DNA of 18,501 nucleotides from the NCBI GenBank assembly GCA_000729835.1, contig JFHB01000349.1, forward strand, positions 1 to 18,501, given 5' to 3'. This DNA comes from Atkinsonella hypoxylon. Lineage: Eukaryota; Ascomycota; Sordariomycetes; Hypocreales; Clavicipitaceae. Position numbers and translations under genes: made by a program. The first letter of the stretch is position 1; each line of letters starts with the position of its first letter. The notes under the pieces were generated by a model. That model did no database searches. It saw nothing but the letters and a program-made list of their open reading frames with translations, and had not been told where the DNA came from. Of this stretch, positions 1 through 10,149 are shown piece by piece.

Positions 1-909
1 ATAAATATACTAGTATTAAGATATACTTTTATATTAACCTTAAGCTTATTAAGTGTTAAAAGTAGTAAAATAATAAGTTTAATCTATAGCTTATTAGGGA
101 TATAAAACATTAATATACTAGCTATTTAAACAGCCTTAATATTAATAATAAGCTTAAGTAAAAGATAAAGCAGTAAGTATAATTATTATTTTAAACGTAG
201 AAGGTATATTTCTAATATATTACTAGAGTATATACTATATATATAAAAGCTTAGAATTGTTGCTAGCTATATAGATTATATATACTTAATGTAGAAGAGA
301 GAGAACTAATTTACTATAAAGAGTAGTAAATAGATTAAATAATCTATAAAGAGGTATATTATATATACACTATATACTGCTCTTAAGTTAATAAATTATA
401 GAATATTTATATTAAGTGTTCTTAAGGTCTTAATACTAGCCTATATACTAGGTTCTAAGTTAATAAAAATTCCTTTAATATACTATATTTAAAGTATATA
501 GTAATCTATAGTTCTAGCCTAAATAAAGAAAGCAGCTAAAAGTAGTACTTCTTTTAGGATATATTATATATAAAAAGGAAGCAATATAGTATATATATAT
601 CCTTAATATATTGTTTATATACTAATTATAATAGTTTTCTACTATATAAAATGCACTACTCTTAAGCAGCATTACTATAGCATTAAATTTAACTTTTTTA
701 TACCTTTTAATGTAAAAAGATTTCCCTTTTTTATATTATTAATATATAGAATATATAATTATATACTACCTCTACGTAAAAATATTCTATATAATATTTA
801 AGAAGCTCTATCTATAGCTCTTATATAGTGCAACAATATTTTAACTCTAATATCTTATAAGTATATAGCAGCTATATACTAGGTATATATATACCTTTAA
901 ACTTATTAT
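1..909. other. Degraded AT-rich flank outside the Copia element
   Basis: No gene can be supported here. The stretch is dominated by TA, TAT and TAG/TAA words and contains none of the trinucleotides TCA, CCA, TGA or TGG, so it looks saturated by RIP. The first TGA appears exactly at the Copia LTR end. On the plus strand near 176-211 one frame reads a LNVEGIF-like peptide that recalls the LDVEGAF-type motif of non-LTR (LINE) reverse transcriptases, but the expected upstream and downstream RT blocks do not line up, so a LINE remnant is only a weak possibility. It is most likely an older repeat that served as the Copia insertion target. Confidence 0.6.
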
Positions 910-1605
910 TGAAAATAATAGGGATTACAGGACTAGATATCTAAGAGGGTAGTGGTCTCTTAGATTTAGCACCTGTAATTGCTCCTAGCAATTATTACGT
1001 AGTGGAAGCAGCAGCGGCCTAAATCAAGCTGTAGTGTATAGTACTAGATTACGTAAAGGCAATAGATAACTGTAATAGTGGTATCTTTATATTAAGAGCG
1101 CTGTAACGAATAAGTTAGTAAGGGTAGAATCTTAAATCTTTCTAGTCCTTTATAGACCTACTAACTATATTAGCAGGCTGTAGTTGCTAGAAGGGGCTTA
1201 TAGGCTACTTTATAATTTCTGCAAAAAGATTTACTATATAAAAACAAAAAAATTAACTTACAGCTATATAAACAAGACGCCTATATGCACAATTTAACAA
1301 ATTCTATTAATAATAAGCAACCCTTATAAGCAACTCTATCTAACAATTATACTATTAAATAGCCCTAATTCTTAGCTTTTAAATAGTATACTTCTTAAAT
1401 TTCTACTATTGCTAGTTATAGAGAAAATCGCAGTTAAAGTTAACTATAGGTTAGGCAACTTTGCCTTAGTTAATTCTAGATGTTTTATATCTAGTAACAG
1501 CGATATCTCTACTAAAAATTAACGTAACAAGACCTAATAAGGGTTACGTAATAGAGCAACTAGTAGGCATAAAAATAGGCTATATAGGGTAGCTTATTTT
1601 TAACA
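910..1605 (-). repeat. Copia 3' LTR (696 bp)
   Basis: Seen on the plus strand this LTR starts TGAAAATAATAGG and ends TTTTTAACA, so it has TG...CA ends on either strand, with loosely matching inverted termini. Positions 910-1427 match 17984-18501 co-linearly. The inner end abuts a purine-rich tract on the minus strand, as expected for the plus-strand primer next to a 3' LTR. Differences to the other copy go in both directions (each copy retains some C/G where the other has T/A), so both were mutated independently. Confidence 0.9.
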
Positions 1606-1613
1606 CTCCCTCT
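1606..1613 (-). other. Copia polypurine tract
   Basis: The minus strand reads AGAGGGAG directly followed by TGTTAAAAATAAG, the first bases of the 3' LTR. This is the standard position and composition of the RNase H-resistant primer for plus-strand DNA synthesis. Its position fixes the inner LTR border at 1605. Confidence 0.75.
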
Positions 1614-1888
1614 AGAAATATAAGAAGTAACTAGTTCTATAAGCAACTTAGCTCCTTTAAAGAATATCTAAGTTAGAATTAACTAACAAAATATAGTACT
1701 AATAATAGAAGTAAATAATATAACTAATTCTAGCAATTCTAGGGTAGTTATAGTTAAATATAACTAGTTGTTGTTAATTGTTTTTATTGTTTTCGATTTT
1801 TAACTATTTTTTCGTTGCTTTTCGATTTTTTAAGTGTTTTTATTGCTTTTATAAGCTAGCTAGAAAGCTTTAGTAACTTAATGAATTG
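1614..1888 (-). other. Copia 3' untranslated region with T-rich repeats
   Basis: About 275 bp lie between the end of the pol frame and the polypurine tract. No coding signal is visible. Around 1775-1851 the plus strand carries repeated, slightly different units built from TTTTTATTG(T/C)TTT and TTCGATTTTT, giving an A-rich 3' region in the element RNA. Function is unknown; it could be a simple-sequence expansion. Confidence 0.5.
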
Positions 1889-3520
1889 TTAATGCTTTTA
1901 AATAGCAAGAGGCTTAGTTAAGCTATCTACTAGCATCTAATTTATATTAATATAACTAACCTTAGCTATACCTTTATAAATCTTTTCCCTAATATAGTTA
2001 AACTTTAAAAGGGTATACTTAGTCCTACTATATAACGTTAGGTTGTAAGCAGTAACTATAGCGCCTTAATTATTACACCTAATAGGAATAGAAGGGGTTA
2101 AAGGTAGCTTTATCTCCTTAAAAAGGCTGTAGAGCTACTCTAATTCCCTTATAGCTTTAGATAATGCATTAGATTCTACTTCTAATGTAGAAAGAGCAAT
2201 AGTACTAGCTTTCTTTAATTTCTAGCTAATAGGTCTACTAGCTAGCTTATATAGATAAGTATAGGTTAATTTAGAAGAGGTTTTATTACTAGCAAAATCG
2301 CTATTGCAATAACTAAGGAGGGTCTTAAGTACTTCTTTAAAGCTAGAAGCTTTAGAAGAGAACCCTAGTAGTATAGAATGCTTATAAATAATAGCAAAGC
2401 TTCTAGTACTACTTAAGTACCTTAGGAGGTGCTTAGAGGCGTTTAGGTGCTCTATATAGGGCTTAGCTAGGAAGGTTAATAGCTACTAAACAGAAAAAGC
2501 AATATTAGCCCTAGTTAGCAACATTAGGTACATTATAGTGCCTATTATGCTCTAATAAAGCTTATAATTGGATTTTAAGAGAAGTTTTGTAACTAGTTAC
2601 TTTAGAATTCCTAGCTGTATTAGGATAGAAGCTAGTTTAGTATTTAGCATTTTAAATCTCTCTAGGGCTTTAAGGATGTATTAAGATTAGTAGATTTTAA
2701 TAGACCTTTTAGACCTATTACAGGTGATTTATATACCTAGAAAGAATTCTACTAGTCCTCTATCTTCTATTAGATAAGCTTTATATAATAGCTTCTTTAG
2801 CTTATTAATATAGCTTAGATTTAGACTAATTAGAAGACAGTTATCTACGTAAGTAGCAATATATATAGATATAGCTAGGTTATAAAAGACTGCTAGGTCT
2901 AATATAAGAGGTTTAAATCTATACTTTTAAAGTAATTCTATTAGAATTTGCTGCTATTCTCTAGGACTTTACTTTAGACTATAGAGGGATTTTTCTAGCT
3001 TAATTACTTGCTCTTTAGAGGGCTTATAATTACAGCTTTTTAGTAGCTTAGCTACTAATAGCGTTGCTTCTGCAAATTTAACGAATCTATCTAGGATTTC
3101 TATATAAATAGCTTCCTTTAGCTTGCTATTTAAAAACGCTTCTATAAAGTTAATTTGCTTAACTTTCTAGTTATTAAAAGCTGTAAGAGCTAATAATATA
3201 CGCTAGCTAGAAGGAATACTAGTTGCAGCAAAGGTCTCTAGATAGTCTTAACCTTCTATTTATATAAATCCCTTAGCAATAAGGCAGGCCTTATATTTTA
3301 TAGGATTATTTTCTTTATCCTTTTTTAGCCTATAGATAAGCCTATTCTTTAGAACTCTTTAGCCCTTAAGTACTTAGTCTTTCCCTATAAATTTAAAGGT
3401 TCTAGCAGCTAATAGCTGCTTAAATTCGCTATAGGTAGCTTCTATTTAATGCTGCTTAGTAGAGCTTTTTAAGGCTTACTTCTACGTATTAGGAAGTTTA
3501 TCCTTACTATTAGAAGTAAT
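1889..3520 (-). other. Copia reverse transcriptase and RNase H region
   Basis: The frame shows the early RT block with FIEAFLNSKLKEAIYIEI (AFLNG-type motif), then TYVDN at 2840-2854 where the family has YVDD, and LGI-type and RSIIGTIMYLMLLTR blocks. RNase H follows: YCNSDFA, KLTYTYLYKLASRPIS, STLEVESNALSKAIREL, RTKYTLLKFNYIRE and finally LVDSLTKPLA. The order and spacing are those of RVT_2 plus Copia RNase H. The second Asp of YVDD is changed to Asn by one transition, so polymerase activity would be lost even if the stops were ignored. Confidence 0.9.
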
Positions 3521-4099
3521 AGCTGCTTTAGTCCTTACCTTAAAGTATAGATCCTTAATTAAGGAAAATATATCTCTATCTAAATCTATAGCATTAGCAT
3601 TAGCTTTAGCTTCTATAGTAGCTTCTATAGGTGTTTCTATAGGTATAGGGGCTTTAGGGGCCTCTATAGCTTCTATAGAGTTGCTTAGTAGAAGAGCTTA
3701 ATTTTCTATAGGTTTTAGTAGATAATTTAGTATATCTAGATAACTAGGATAAGGATACTTAAGAGTATAATTATCTTCTAATTGCTGCTAGTTATTAATT
3801 TCTCCCTCTAAAGGATTATCCACTATAGAACTAATAGGAACCTTAGGGATGCCCTATAAAATAGAACCTATTTCTTCTATAATTTTAACGAAGCTAGTCT
3901 TTATAATAGCTTATTTAGAGGGGATATATATTAAATATATATTAGAACCTAGTGTAGCTAAAAGTCTACTAGGAATAGTTCTTTTAGCTAGCTTCTGCAA
4001 CCTAGATCTCTGTTCTAATAGGATTAGAACTTCGCAATAGGAGCCTATAGCCCTTATTTTAGTAAAATTAGGCTTATAGGTCTTAGAAGGCTCTAAATT

Positions 4100-4760
4100 A
4101 GCTAGATATAGCTGTTTAGGACTTAGTAGTTTAGTGCTATTTGCAGTAGTATTAACTAAATCCACTATAGCAGAAAGGATGTAAGACTATAGATATAGAG
4201 GTAATTATAACTACTGTAGGGTAGCACATAAACGGTCTAGAAGTACCCTTATAGCTCTCTCTATTAGCCTATTCTATTTATAAATATAGAGGTAAGAGGT
4301 ACTAAAGTAAATACCCTTAGAAGATAGCTAAGCTTACAACTTAGTATTAATTTCTGTACTACTATTAAAATAAAGGTGTTTAGGGTAGCAGTTATACTAG
4401 TTCTTTAATTCCTTAAAGAAGCCTTTAATACAGCTATAGAGAGTAAAACCCTCTTTATTAGCTAGATTAAAAGACTACTTATACTATAATTTTCTATTAA
4501 TTAGAAAAAGAACTAGAGGCCTCTTATTGTGCAGTATAGGCTCTATTTTAACGGTATCTTCCTCTATAATATCTAAACATCTAGGGGGGTTAGGAATAGT
4601 ATACTTACTAGGTCTTTTAATAGCTTTAGCTTAGTTGCAAGCTAGGCAGTTAAAATCCTTTTCCTTGATTTTTGTAAAATTAGGAATACCTTTAGTAATA
4701 AAAGCAGTCTTCTTTAGTAAAGGGAGTCCTATATACCCTAATCTAACGTGCTAAGTAGCA
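4100..4760 (-). other. Copia pre-integrase zinc region and integrase core
   Basis: A HVRLGYIGLPLL segment (His codon at 4748-4750) and a CLAC pair (4637-4648) form the GAG_pre-integrase/HHCC block; one His position now reads Tyr. The catalytic core follows in the same frame: Asp in EEDTVKI (4556-4558), Asn in LYFNSSTEI (4364-4366, Asp expected) and Glu in LIERAIRVLL (4259-4261). The last two are 35 residues apart, matching the D,D(35)E integrase spacing. A conserved post-integrase block (GSNIYLIYIPSK) follows near 3915-3950. The core once joined cDNA ends to the target DNA. Confidence 0.82.
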
Positions 4761-5479
4761 GCTAATTCTAGGAGCTTCTTATAGGAAGAAGAAGCAGTAG
4801 GATTACTACTAGAATTATTATTAAAGCTAGCTTCCTGTTGCTCTCTATCTTGCTAGATCTCTTAAGAACCACAGGCCTTATTTAAGGGATCTAAACGGCT
4901 ATTTCCTCTAATATCTAGCAACTTAGGATTTAGACCTTCTAAATCCCTGTTATTAGAAGAAATCTAACTAAAAGCCTATTTAGGAACTAGGGCTAATAGC
5001 TCTATAGCATCGTTATTAGTATTATCTTCTTCTTCTTTAAAATTAAATAATTCCTTAATTTAGCTATATTCCTTAGGATTAAAACTAAGCTGTTAAGGGA
5101 TTTAAACCTCTATAGGATAACTAGCATTATAACTGCTATTATAACTATTGCTAGCTAGAAATCCTATATAAGAGAGATTAGCGTAGTTTTTACACACTCT
5201 AGGGGTCTCTTGCCCCTTAAGCTGTAAAAAGAAACTATACTTTTTAGGATTTAGAAGCTTATAGCAGCTTCTATTAGCTAGAAATAGCTAATTTCTAAGG
5301 AGAGTGCCCCCTGTTAAATAGTGCTTTAGACTACTAATTAGGTTAGTATCTAAACCTAGGCAATATAGAGCATCCTTTAGAGCTAAAGGCCTATATTTAG
5401 CTAGATTTATACTAACTAGTACCTAAAATACAGCAGTTCTCTGTCCTTTAGGATAAATAGGACCTTCTCTAGTAGCAAT

Positions 5480-5620
5480 AGGCGCGGTTTTACCCTTTTT
5501 TATAGGCTTAAAACTCCTAAAAAATGCCTTATTGTTAACTATATAATAGGTAGAACCTGTATTGTATAGTAAGGAGTTTTTAATTATTCTATTAGAATAG
5601 TTAAAAGAAGGGGTATTATT
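5480..5620 (-). other. Copia protease active-site region
   Basis: The minus-strand frame reads LLYNTGSTYYIVNN around 5561-5563. Copia aspartic proteases carry a D-T/S-G motif followed by a hydrophobic segment; here the motif survives as NTG, with AAT where GAT is expected. That G-to-A change (C-to-T on the other strand) removes the catalytic aspartate. In the intact element this enzyme would cut the polyprotein into gag, integrase and RT. Confidence 0.7.
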
Positions 5621-6865
5621 ACTAGTAGTACTAGTATCACTAGTAGTAGATTCTATATCTAAATCGTAAGAATTATTACTACTAGAACTACTAGAATTAT
5701 TAGATTCTATAGTATCCTAGTTGCTAGTAGATAGGTTATAACAACCTATAGTAAAGGCAGCTTCTCTATTCTTATTCCTAGAATTTTTGTTACTTCTTCT
5801 TTAGCTCTTCTACTTCTTCTTATTCTTAAAGGCTTTATCTATATCTTTAGAGGCATTAGAATCGTTAGAATTAGAATCGGAATTCTTCTTCTAATTAGGA
5901 GGATTCTTTCCTTAGTTAGCTTTATTATTATTAAAACCATTAGAATTAGAAGCTTTATAACTAAGAGCCTTAAATATAGAGGAGCTTTTATCTCTTTGTT
6001 CTTCTAATAAGTTAGCTATAAGGAACTGTAAATTCAGCATTTTTACAGATAAACCTTGTGCTCTAGCAGCTCTAATAGAATATTGCTGCCTTTTAGCCTA
6101 GCTAGGGAAGGTCTTCTTTAAAGCATTAATATAATAATTTACCTAGTTAATAGGATTAATAGCTACACTATAGAGCTGTAATCTAGCTAGTAAATTATTA
6201 AATTCAGCATTAAAGGCCTTAAAAGATCCCTTATAGTTCGAAAACAATAAGTTGTAATAACTAGCATATAGCGTACTACGTTGTATTTCAGCACTCTATA
6301 AATACTGCCTAACTAGAACGTTATAGGCATCTATAGGGGACTTATGCTAGCTTATAGCAGCTTAAGGTCTAGATTAGCAACTATCTCTTATAATTATAAG
6401 GATAATAGCTTGTTCTAAATCTACTAAAGTACTAGCTATACTAGAATTATTAATAAATTAAGGGAATCCTAGTGCTCTAAATTAAATAGTTAAAGCTTAC
6501 TTCTACTGTTTAAAATTTTTAGGGCCTTTTAGCTTAGCAGCCTCTAGAATAGAGTAGACCTTCTTATTTAACTCTTTTATAGTGCCTTTATTAAAAGCAG
6601 GCAGAAAAGTAGCACTATTAGAGGAACTAGAAGGTTCAGGGACTTTAAAAGAGACTTTAGAAGTCTTAGAAGTAACAGGATCTACTTTAGGAGACCCTAT
6701 AGAGAGATTACCTATAGATGTAATTATAGTATCTAATTTACTTAGTAAATCAGCTATATTACCTTCATTTTAGCTTTATTTTGCTTCACTATACCTAATA
6801 AATCTATTTAGGGTCTCTTGTTGCTTATCTATTTAAGCTTTTAGGTTAGCTTATACATTATAGAC

Positions 6866-7069
6866 TTACACTACTCTTTTAGAAGCTAATCTAGCTTCTT
6901 TTAGAGCCTTCTTAGCTGTATAATCTTCTTCATTAGAAGAGGAATCTACTAGCTGAGGGGGGGACCTTACTAGACCAGGAAAGCTAGTAGCAGCTATAGC
7001 TAGTGTACTAGAACCACTACCCCGTTCAGGGCTTGTGCTTTTTCCCTTGCCTGTTCCTTTTGGTGCCAT
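6866..7069 (-). CDS. Intact N-terminal piece of Copia Gag (67 codons)
   Basis: This is the only long uninterrupted part of the Copia frame: it begins with MAPKGTGKGKSTSPERGSGS and is rich in Lys, Ser and Gly, then ends at a TAA that follows a KRVV stretch. It is in frame with the rest of gag-pol, so it is a surviving fragment and not an independent gene. It lies right beside the nested element's border, in a stretch with visibly higher GC and with TGG/CCA trinucleotides still present, meaning that it escaped most RIP. A basic, disordered N-terminus is usual for Gag. Confidence 0.7.
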   Translation of the reverse strand: MAPKGTGKGKSTSPERGSGSSTLAIAATSFPGLVRSPPQLVDSSSNEEDYTAKKALKEARLASKRVV

Positions 7070-7116
7070 TTTAAGGGTTTAAAAAGTAGCTAATTTAACG
7101 CTCTTTTATAGCTAAT
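7070..7116 (-). other. Copia leader, gag-proximal piece
   Basis: This short untranslated stretch lies between the Copia gag ATG and the insertion point of the chromovirus. It continues at 17078 on the other side of the inserted element. Together with that part it makes a leader of about 936 nt between primer-binding site and ATG. Confidence 0.75.
7112..7116. repeat. Target-site duplication CTAAT, left copy
   Basis: CTAAT directly precedes the terminal TGTTACGG of the left LTR and is repeated directly after the terminal CCGTAACA of the right LTR at 17073-17077. A perfect 5-bp duplication is the usual product of Ty3/Gypsy integration and shows that 7117-17072 is a single insertion event. Confidence 0.92.
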
Positions 7117-7360
7117 TGTTACGGTGTGATCCGACGTAGGTTTGTCGGAAGTAACGATGGGTTGTTGGATTCGACAGGTTATGTAAAGATTCGTAAGAGG
7201 AGTCGTAAGGGTTGCTGTAAGGAGCATCTAGTAATAGTGTTCTAGTAAAATAATAGTTAATTGTTTAATCTAACTACCTAAGTGTTGCTTCTAACTACTT
7301 ATATATAATTGCAGTTATATACACTAGTGACCTACAGGTCTATATAATTATTCTATAATA
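7117..7360 (-). repeat. Chromovirus 3' LTR (244 bp)
   Basis: The plus strand begins TGTTACGGTGTGATCCGACG and ends in a mutated TTCTATAATA where the other copy has TCCCGTAACA. It aligns to 16829-17072 without gaps; I count 36 differences, all transitions. Here the outer half (7117 to about 7228) keeps its C and G and the inner end is mutated, the mirror image of the other copy. On the minus strand it follows a weakly purine-rich stretch (GTAGAGGTAGCACT), a candidate polypurine tract. Confidence 0.93.
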
Positions 7361-7918
7361 AGTGCTACCTCTACAAAAAAGATTAGCTGTTCTAGCTGTT
7401 CTAAAATTAATTGTTAGTTATTAGAAGGTGTATTAGATTAAACTAAATAACTTATTAATCTAGCTGTTATAAAAGGCGTAGAAAGGTAGTTGTTATATTA
7501 TTGCGTAAGTATATATTGTTGTTATTATTGTAGTGCAATCTGCAGTATAGGTTGCTATATTTACGCATTTTTCTCTGTGCACTTATAATACCTAAATTAC
7601 ACTTATAATCTAGTAACTATTAAATCTATATATTAAATTAATAGATTTCCTTAAACCTAATAGAGCGTTAAAGCTTATTCTATAACCTATATATAAGTAA
7701 AGTTGCGTAAAATTATCCTAAACAATATTAAATTCTATAAATTAATCTTATATAATAAAGCTAATTTATTAAATCTATATAGTATATTCCTTATGTAAGC
7801 TTATTCTATATAGTGTTAAAAGCATTAAACATTAATCTATCTTAAAGCTAGTTTTCTATTAAATCCCTCTAGGATATATCTCTATATATATACAGCTTAT
7901 TTTAATCCTTAAGCATCC
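7361..7918 (-). other. Region between ORF3 and chromovirus 3' LTR
   Basis: No frame on either strand stays open long or shows a family I recognise. The only textured part is about 7500-7580, with GTGCAC and CTGCAG words among AT-rich DNA. It is most simply read as the 3' untranslated region, possibly with the tail of the upstream frame. Confidence 0.5.
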
Positions 7919-9640
7919 TTAATAGCAGTAAATTGTTAGTTAGTTATAGTAGGCTATTAGTTCTCTCTAGAAAGTAAAGCTAAAGGACGTTCTTAGTAGC
8001 TTTAGGGAGAGTTTTACCTAAAAGGCGCTAGTTTTACGCTTAATAGGCATTTCTACTAGTTTACCTATAGCTAGCCTTTTAGTTAGCGTTTTTACCTTAG
8101 TTAGCGTTAGCTTTACTGCAGAAGGTATCTTTTATAGAATTAATAAAGAGAAACGTGTTAAAGATAGATTAATTAGTATAAACTAAGCACTTCTTCTACA
8201 TTAAATAGTGCTAAATCTATTACTAAAGAGGCTTTATATAGTAATAGGCTAGTTAGCTAAGCATTCTAAGAAGTTTATATAAATATAGTTAATTTTATAT
8301 TATAAGCGTCTATTTTCTGCCTATAGTATATTAATATTACTAGCAACCTTTAGTAAGGTTTTATTTTTATTAATAATATTATTAATACCTTTATTAAATT
8401 AACTTATACTATTTAGTTAGTTATATATACTGTAGATAGCAGTTTATAATTTATTAAACTACTTATTAAATAGACCTCCTTTAGCCTCTATTTTAACTTA
8501 GTTAATCTTTTTATTTAACTTATTAATTTTAGTAATATAGAGGTTAAGTTGCTTCTATATAGTATTACTACCTATAGAAGTATTCTTAAGGTAGGCTTTA
8601 ATTATTTCCTTAGCGTTAGATTTATACTTTTCCTAAAGGAGACTATTACACTAGGTCTAGAATTGCACCTTAGCTAATAGAATAAAGAGTAAATCTATAC
8701 AGCTAATGCTAGCTAAGGTACCTACAATAGTACTATTAATCCCGCTAAATTTATTAAAGAAGTAGATAGTAAGTAATACTACTTATAACAGTAAACTAGT
8801 AGATAAATCTATAGTAATAGTTTCTTTGCCTCTTTTTACTATATTACTACTGTAGTATATAGTAGCTACTGCTTTTACCTATATTTTACCTCTTCTAGCT
8901 ACTCTAGTGTTACCTATAGATACCTTAGTATTCTTACCTTTATATTACTAGTTTTAGTGCTTTACTTTATAGTTATTGTAAATTCTAAAGATATATATTA
9001 CTATATTCTACTAGAGTAAGTAATATATATTGTCTTTAGAGACCTTAATACTAGTTTTATTTATTGTACTGCCTTTAAGAGTAAATTTATAGGTATAAGT
9101 GTAAATAGTATTTTCTATATTCTATACCTTTTCTTTAGCTCTATTAGTGTAGTAATACTAACTATAGTCTTCTATAATAGGCTCTACATTAGTAATATTA
9201 ATGTTATCTTTAATTTCTATAGAAATAGTGCTAAAGATAAACTTATTAACTTTTAGGGTGCTTTTAGCACTTCTAGGCCTACTAAAAGTGCTATATAAGC
9301 AGCAGAAATTAAGCAATATAAGATAAGTTTTAATATTGTTTAGCTCTATAGCTACTATATTACCTTTATAGTTATATTCTTACTCCTTAAACTTAAAACC
9401 TTTACTCTTAGCGTTAGAACTATTATTATAATTAATATATATATTAAAAGCAATATATTCTTCTTTAGGTTTAAATAGTAGTAGTATTATAGCTTAAGTG
9501 TAGTTACTATTATTATTCTTTTCTTAGAATAAGCTATCTAGGTTTACTAGAATTAATAATTCTAAACTACTAAAAGAAAAGAATAATAGTAGTAGATTTT
9601 CTGTAAAGAGAACAAAAGGGGCTAGAAGTAGCTCTATAGA
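7919..9640 (-). pseudogene. Extra chromovirus frame (ORF3), unknown protein
   Basis: Downstream of pol, in a different frame, about 570 codons can be read with roughly one TAA/TAG per 17 codons, far fewer than in a non-coding frame of this composition. The conceptual product is hydrophilic and charged. Visible features: a Lys/Asn/Gln-rich start (EKNNNSNYT), YNYKGNIVAIELNN, a basic VARRGKI block, a hydrophobic stretch around 8700-8760 (SISCIDLLFILLAKV), then a heptad-like helix-forming segment (LYITKINKLNKKIN, about 8505-8550) and AENRRL (about 8310), and a basic C-terminal part (MPIKRKTSAF, 8050 downward). The probable end is the TAA at 7919-7921; no ATG is preserved and the start is uncertain. 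I see no envelope signature such as a signal peptide plus a convincing C-terminal anchor, and no known domain. It could be an accessory protein captured by the element. Coding direction is inferred from protein character and stop density. Confidence 0.5.
9506..9594. repeat. Inverted repeat with imperfect 21-bp arms
   Basis: The left arm (about 9506-9526, TACTATTATTATTCTTTTCTT) and right arm (about 9574-9594) are reverse complements with one mismatch in 21. The 47-bp spacer contains a smaller palindrome, AGAATTAATAATTCT. It lies at the start of the ORF3 frame, just downstream of pol. Such a hairpin could be chance in AT-rich DNA, but RIP should erode pairing, so it may have been a structural element of the RNA or a trace of an inserted fragment. 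Confidence 0.5.
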
Positions 9641-10049
9641 GGTTAGTTAGTTCTATAGGCTATAGGAATTTACTCTATAGGTAGTCTATTGCCCTTAGTA
9701 TAGTATTTTAGTATTTAACTATTAGAAGTAGCTAAATAATAGCTTAAAAAGATAGAAAAAGTAGTAGCTATAATAGTATTACTAAATTTATAAAGACTTT
9801 ATAATATATAAGAGTATAAGAAAAAGGTTATATAGTAGAAAGCGTAAAAATTTATAAAAGTAAAGGTAAATTTATAGAAAAAGTAGGTTAAAACAATAGT
9901 ATATAGATTTATAGGTGTTTTTTTTCTAACCTCTTATAATTCTATAATATAGGTTAATTTTAATAGTTCTAATAATAATAAATAAGGAAATAAAGAAAGA
10001 GATACTAAGAGATTTAAACAATCTATTATATAATAAAGAAAATTAAGAC
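9641..10049 (-). other. Gap between chromovirus pol and ORF3
   Basis: After the chromodomain the pol frame ends at one of two in-frame stops (10065-10067 or 10050-10052). The following 400 bp give only hydrophobic, stop-rich translations on the minus strand and many stops on the plus strand. I see nothing functional in it. Confidence 0.45.
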
Positions 10050-10149
10050 TTATAAAAAAAAGGGTTAGTAAAAAGCTTCTGCTAGCTAATTTAGGGTTTT
10101 TTAGTAAGCTATATTACTCTTTTAATAATACTAATACTCTTCTTTTTAA

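Larger units (their letters stand above)
1889..7069 (-). pseudogene. Copia gag-pol polyprotein, riddled with RIP stops
   Basis: One frame of 1727 codons (including the terminal stop) runs from the ATG at 7067-7069 to the TAA at 1889-1891. All recognisable blocks stay in this frame, so there is no net frameshift; only TAA/TAG stops interrupt it. Blocks in order: basic Ser-rich gag start (MAPKGTGKGKSTSPERG), capsid-like gag (around residues 240-350), protease with NTGST at residue 503 where DTG is expected, HHCC-type zinc region (H774, C808, C811), integrase triad at 838/902/937 with Asn at 902, conserved GSNIYLIYIPSK (about 1040), RT with YVDN at 1407-1410 instead of YVDD, and RNase H ending in VDSLTKPLA. 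The stops fit CAA/CAG-to-TAA/TAG or TGG-to-TAG changes. It originally encoded capsid, protease, integrase and reverse transcriptase of the Copia particle; it is not functional now. If the TAA at 1898-1900 is original, the frame ends three codons earlier. Confidence 0.93.

Noticed and set aside
176..500. LINE reverse transcriptase fragment on the plus strand
   Set aside because: One LNVEGIF-like motif is suggestive, but other RT blocks are missing or in the wrong order, so I do not call it.
3849..4040. Plus-strand ORF of 63 codons
   Set aside because: It lies antisense to the in-frame, conserved post-integrase block of Copia pol (minus strand, around 3911-4165) and has no recognisable product.
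3911..4165. Minus-strand ORF of 84 codons as an independent gene
   Set aside because: It is exactly in the gag-pol frame (starting at codon 969) and ends in the conserved GSNIYLIYIPSK block; it is a stop-free piece of the Copia polyprotein.
6582..6773. Plus-strand ORF of 63 codons
   Set aside because: Antisense shadow of the Copia gag frame.
7117..7360. 5' LTR of the Copia element
   Set aside because: It sits just upstream of Copia gag, but its partner is at 16829-17072, both are flanked by CTAAT, and the true Copia LTR pair is 910-1605 and 17984 onward.
7919..9640. Envelope gene for the chromovirus
   Set aside because: No signal peptide, cleavage site or convincing membrane anchor can be read; position alone is not enough.
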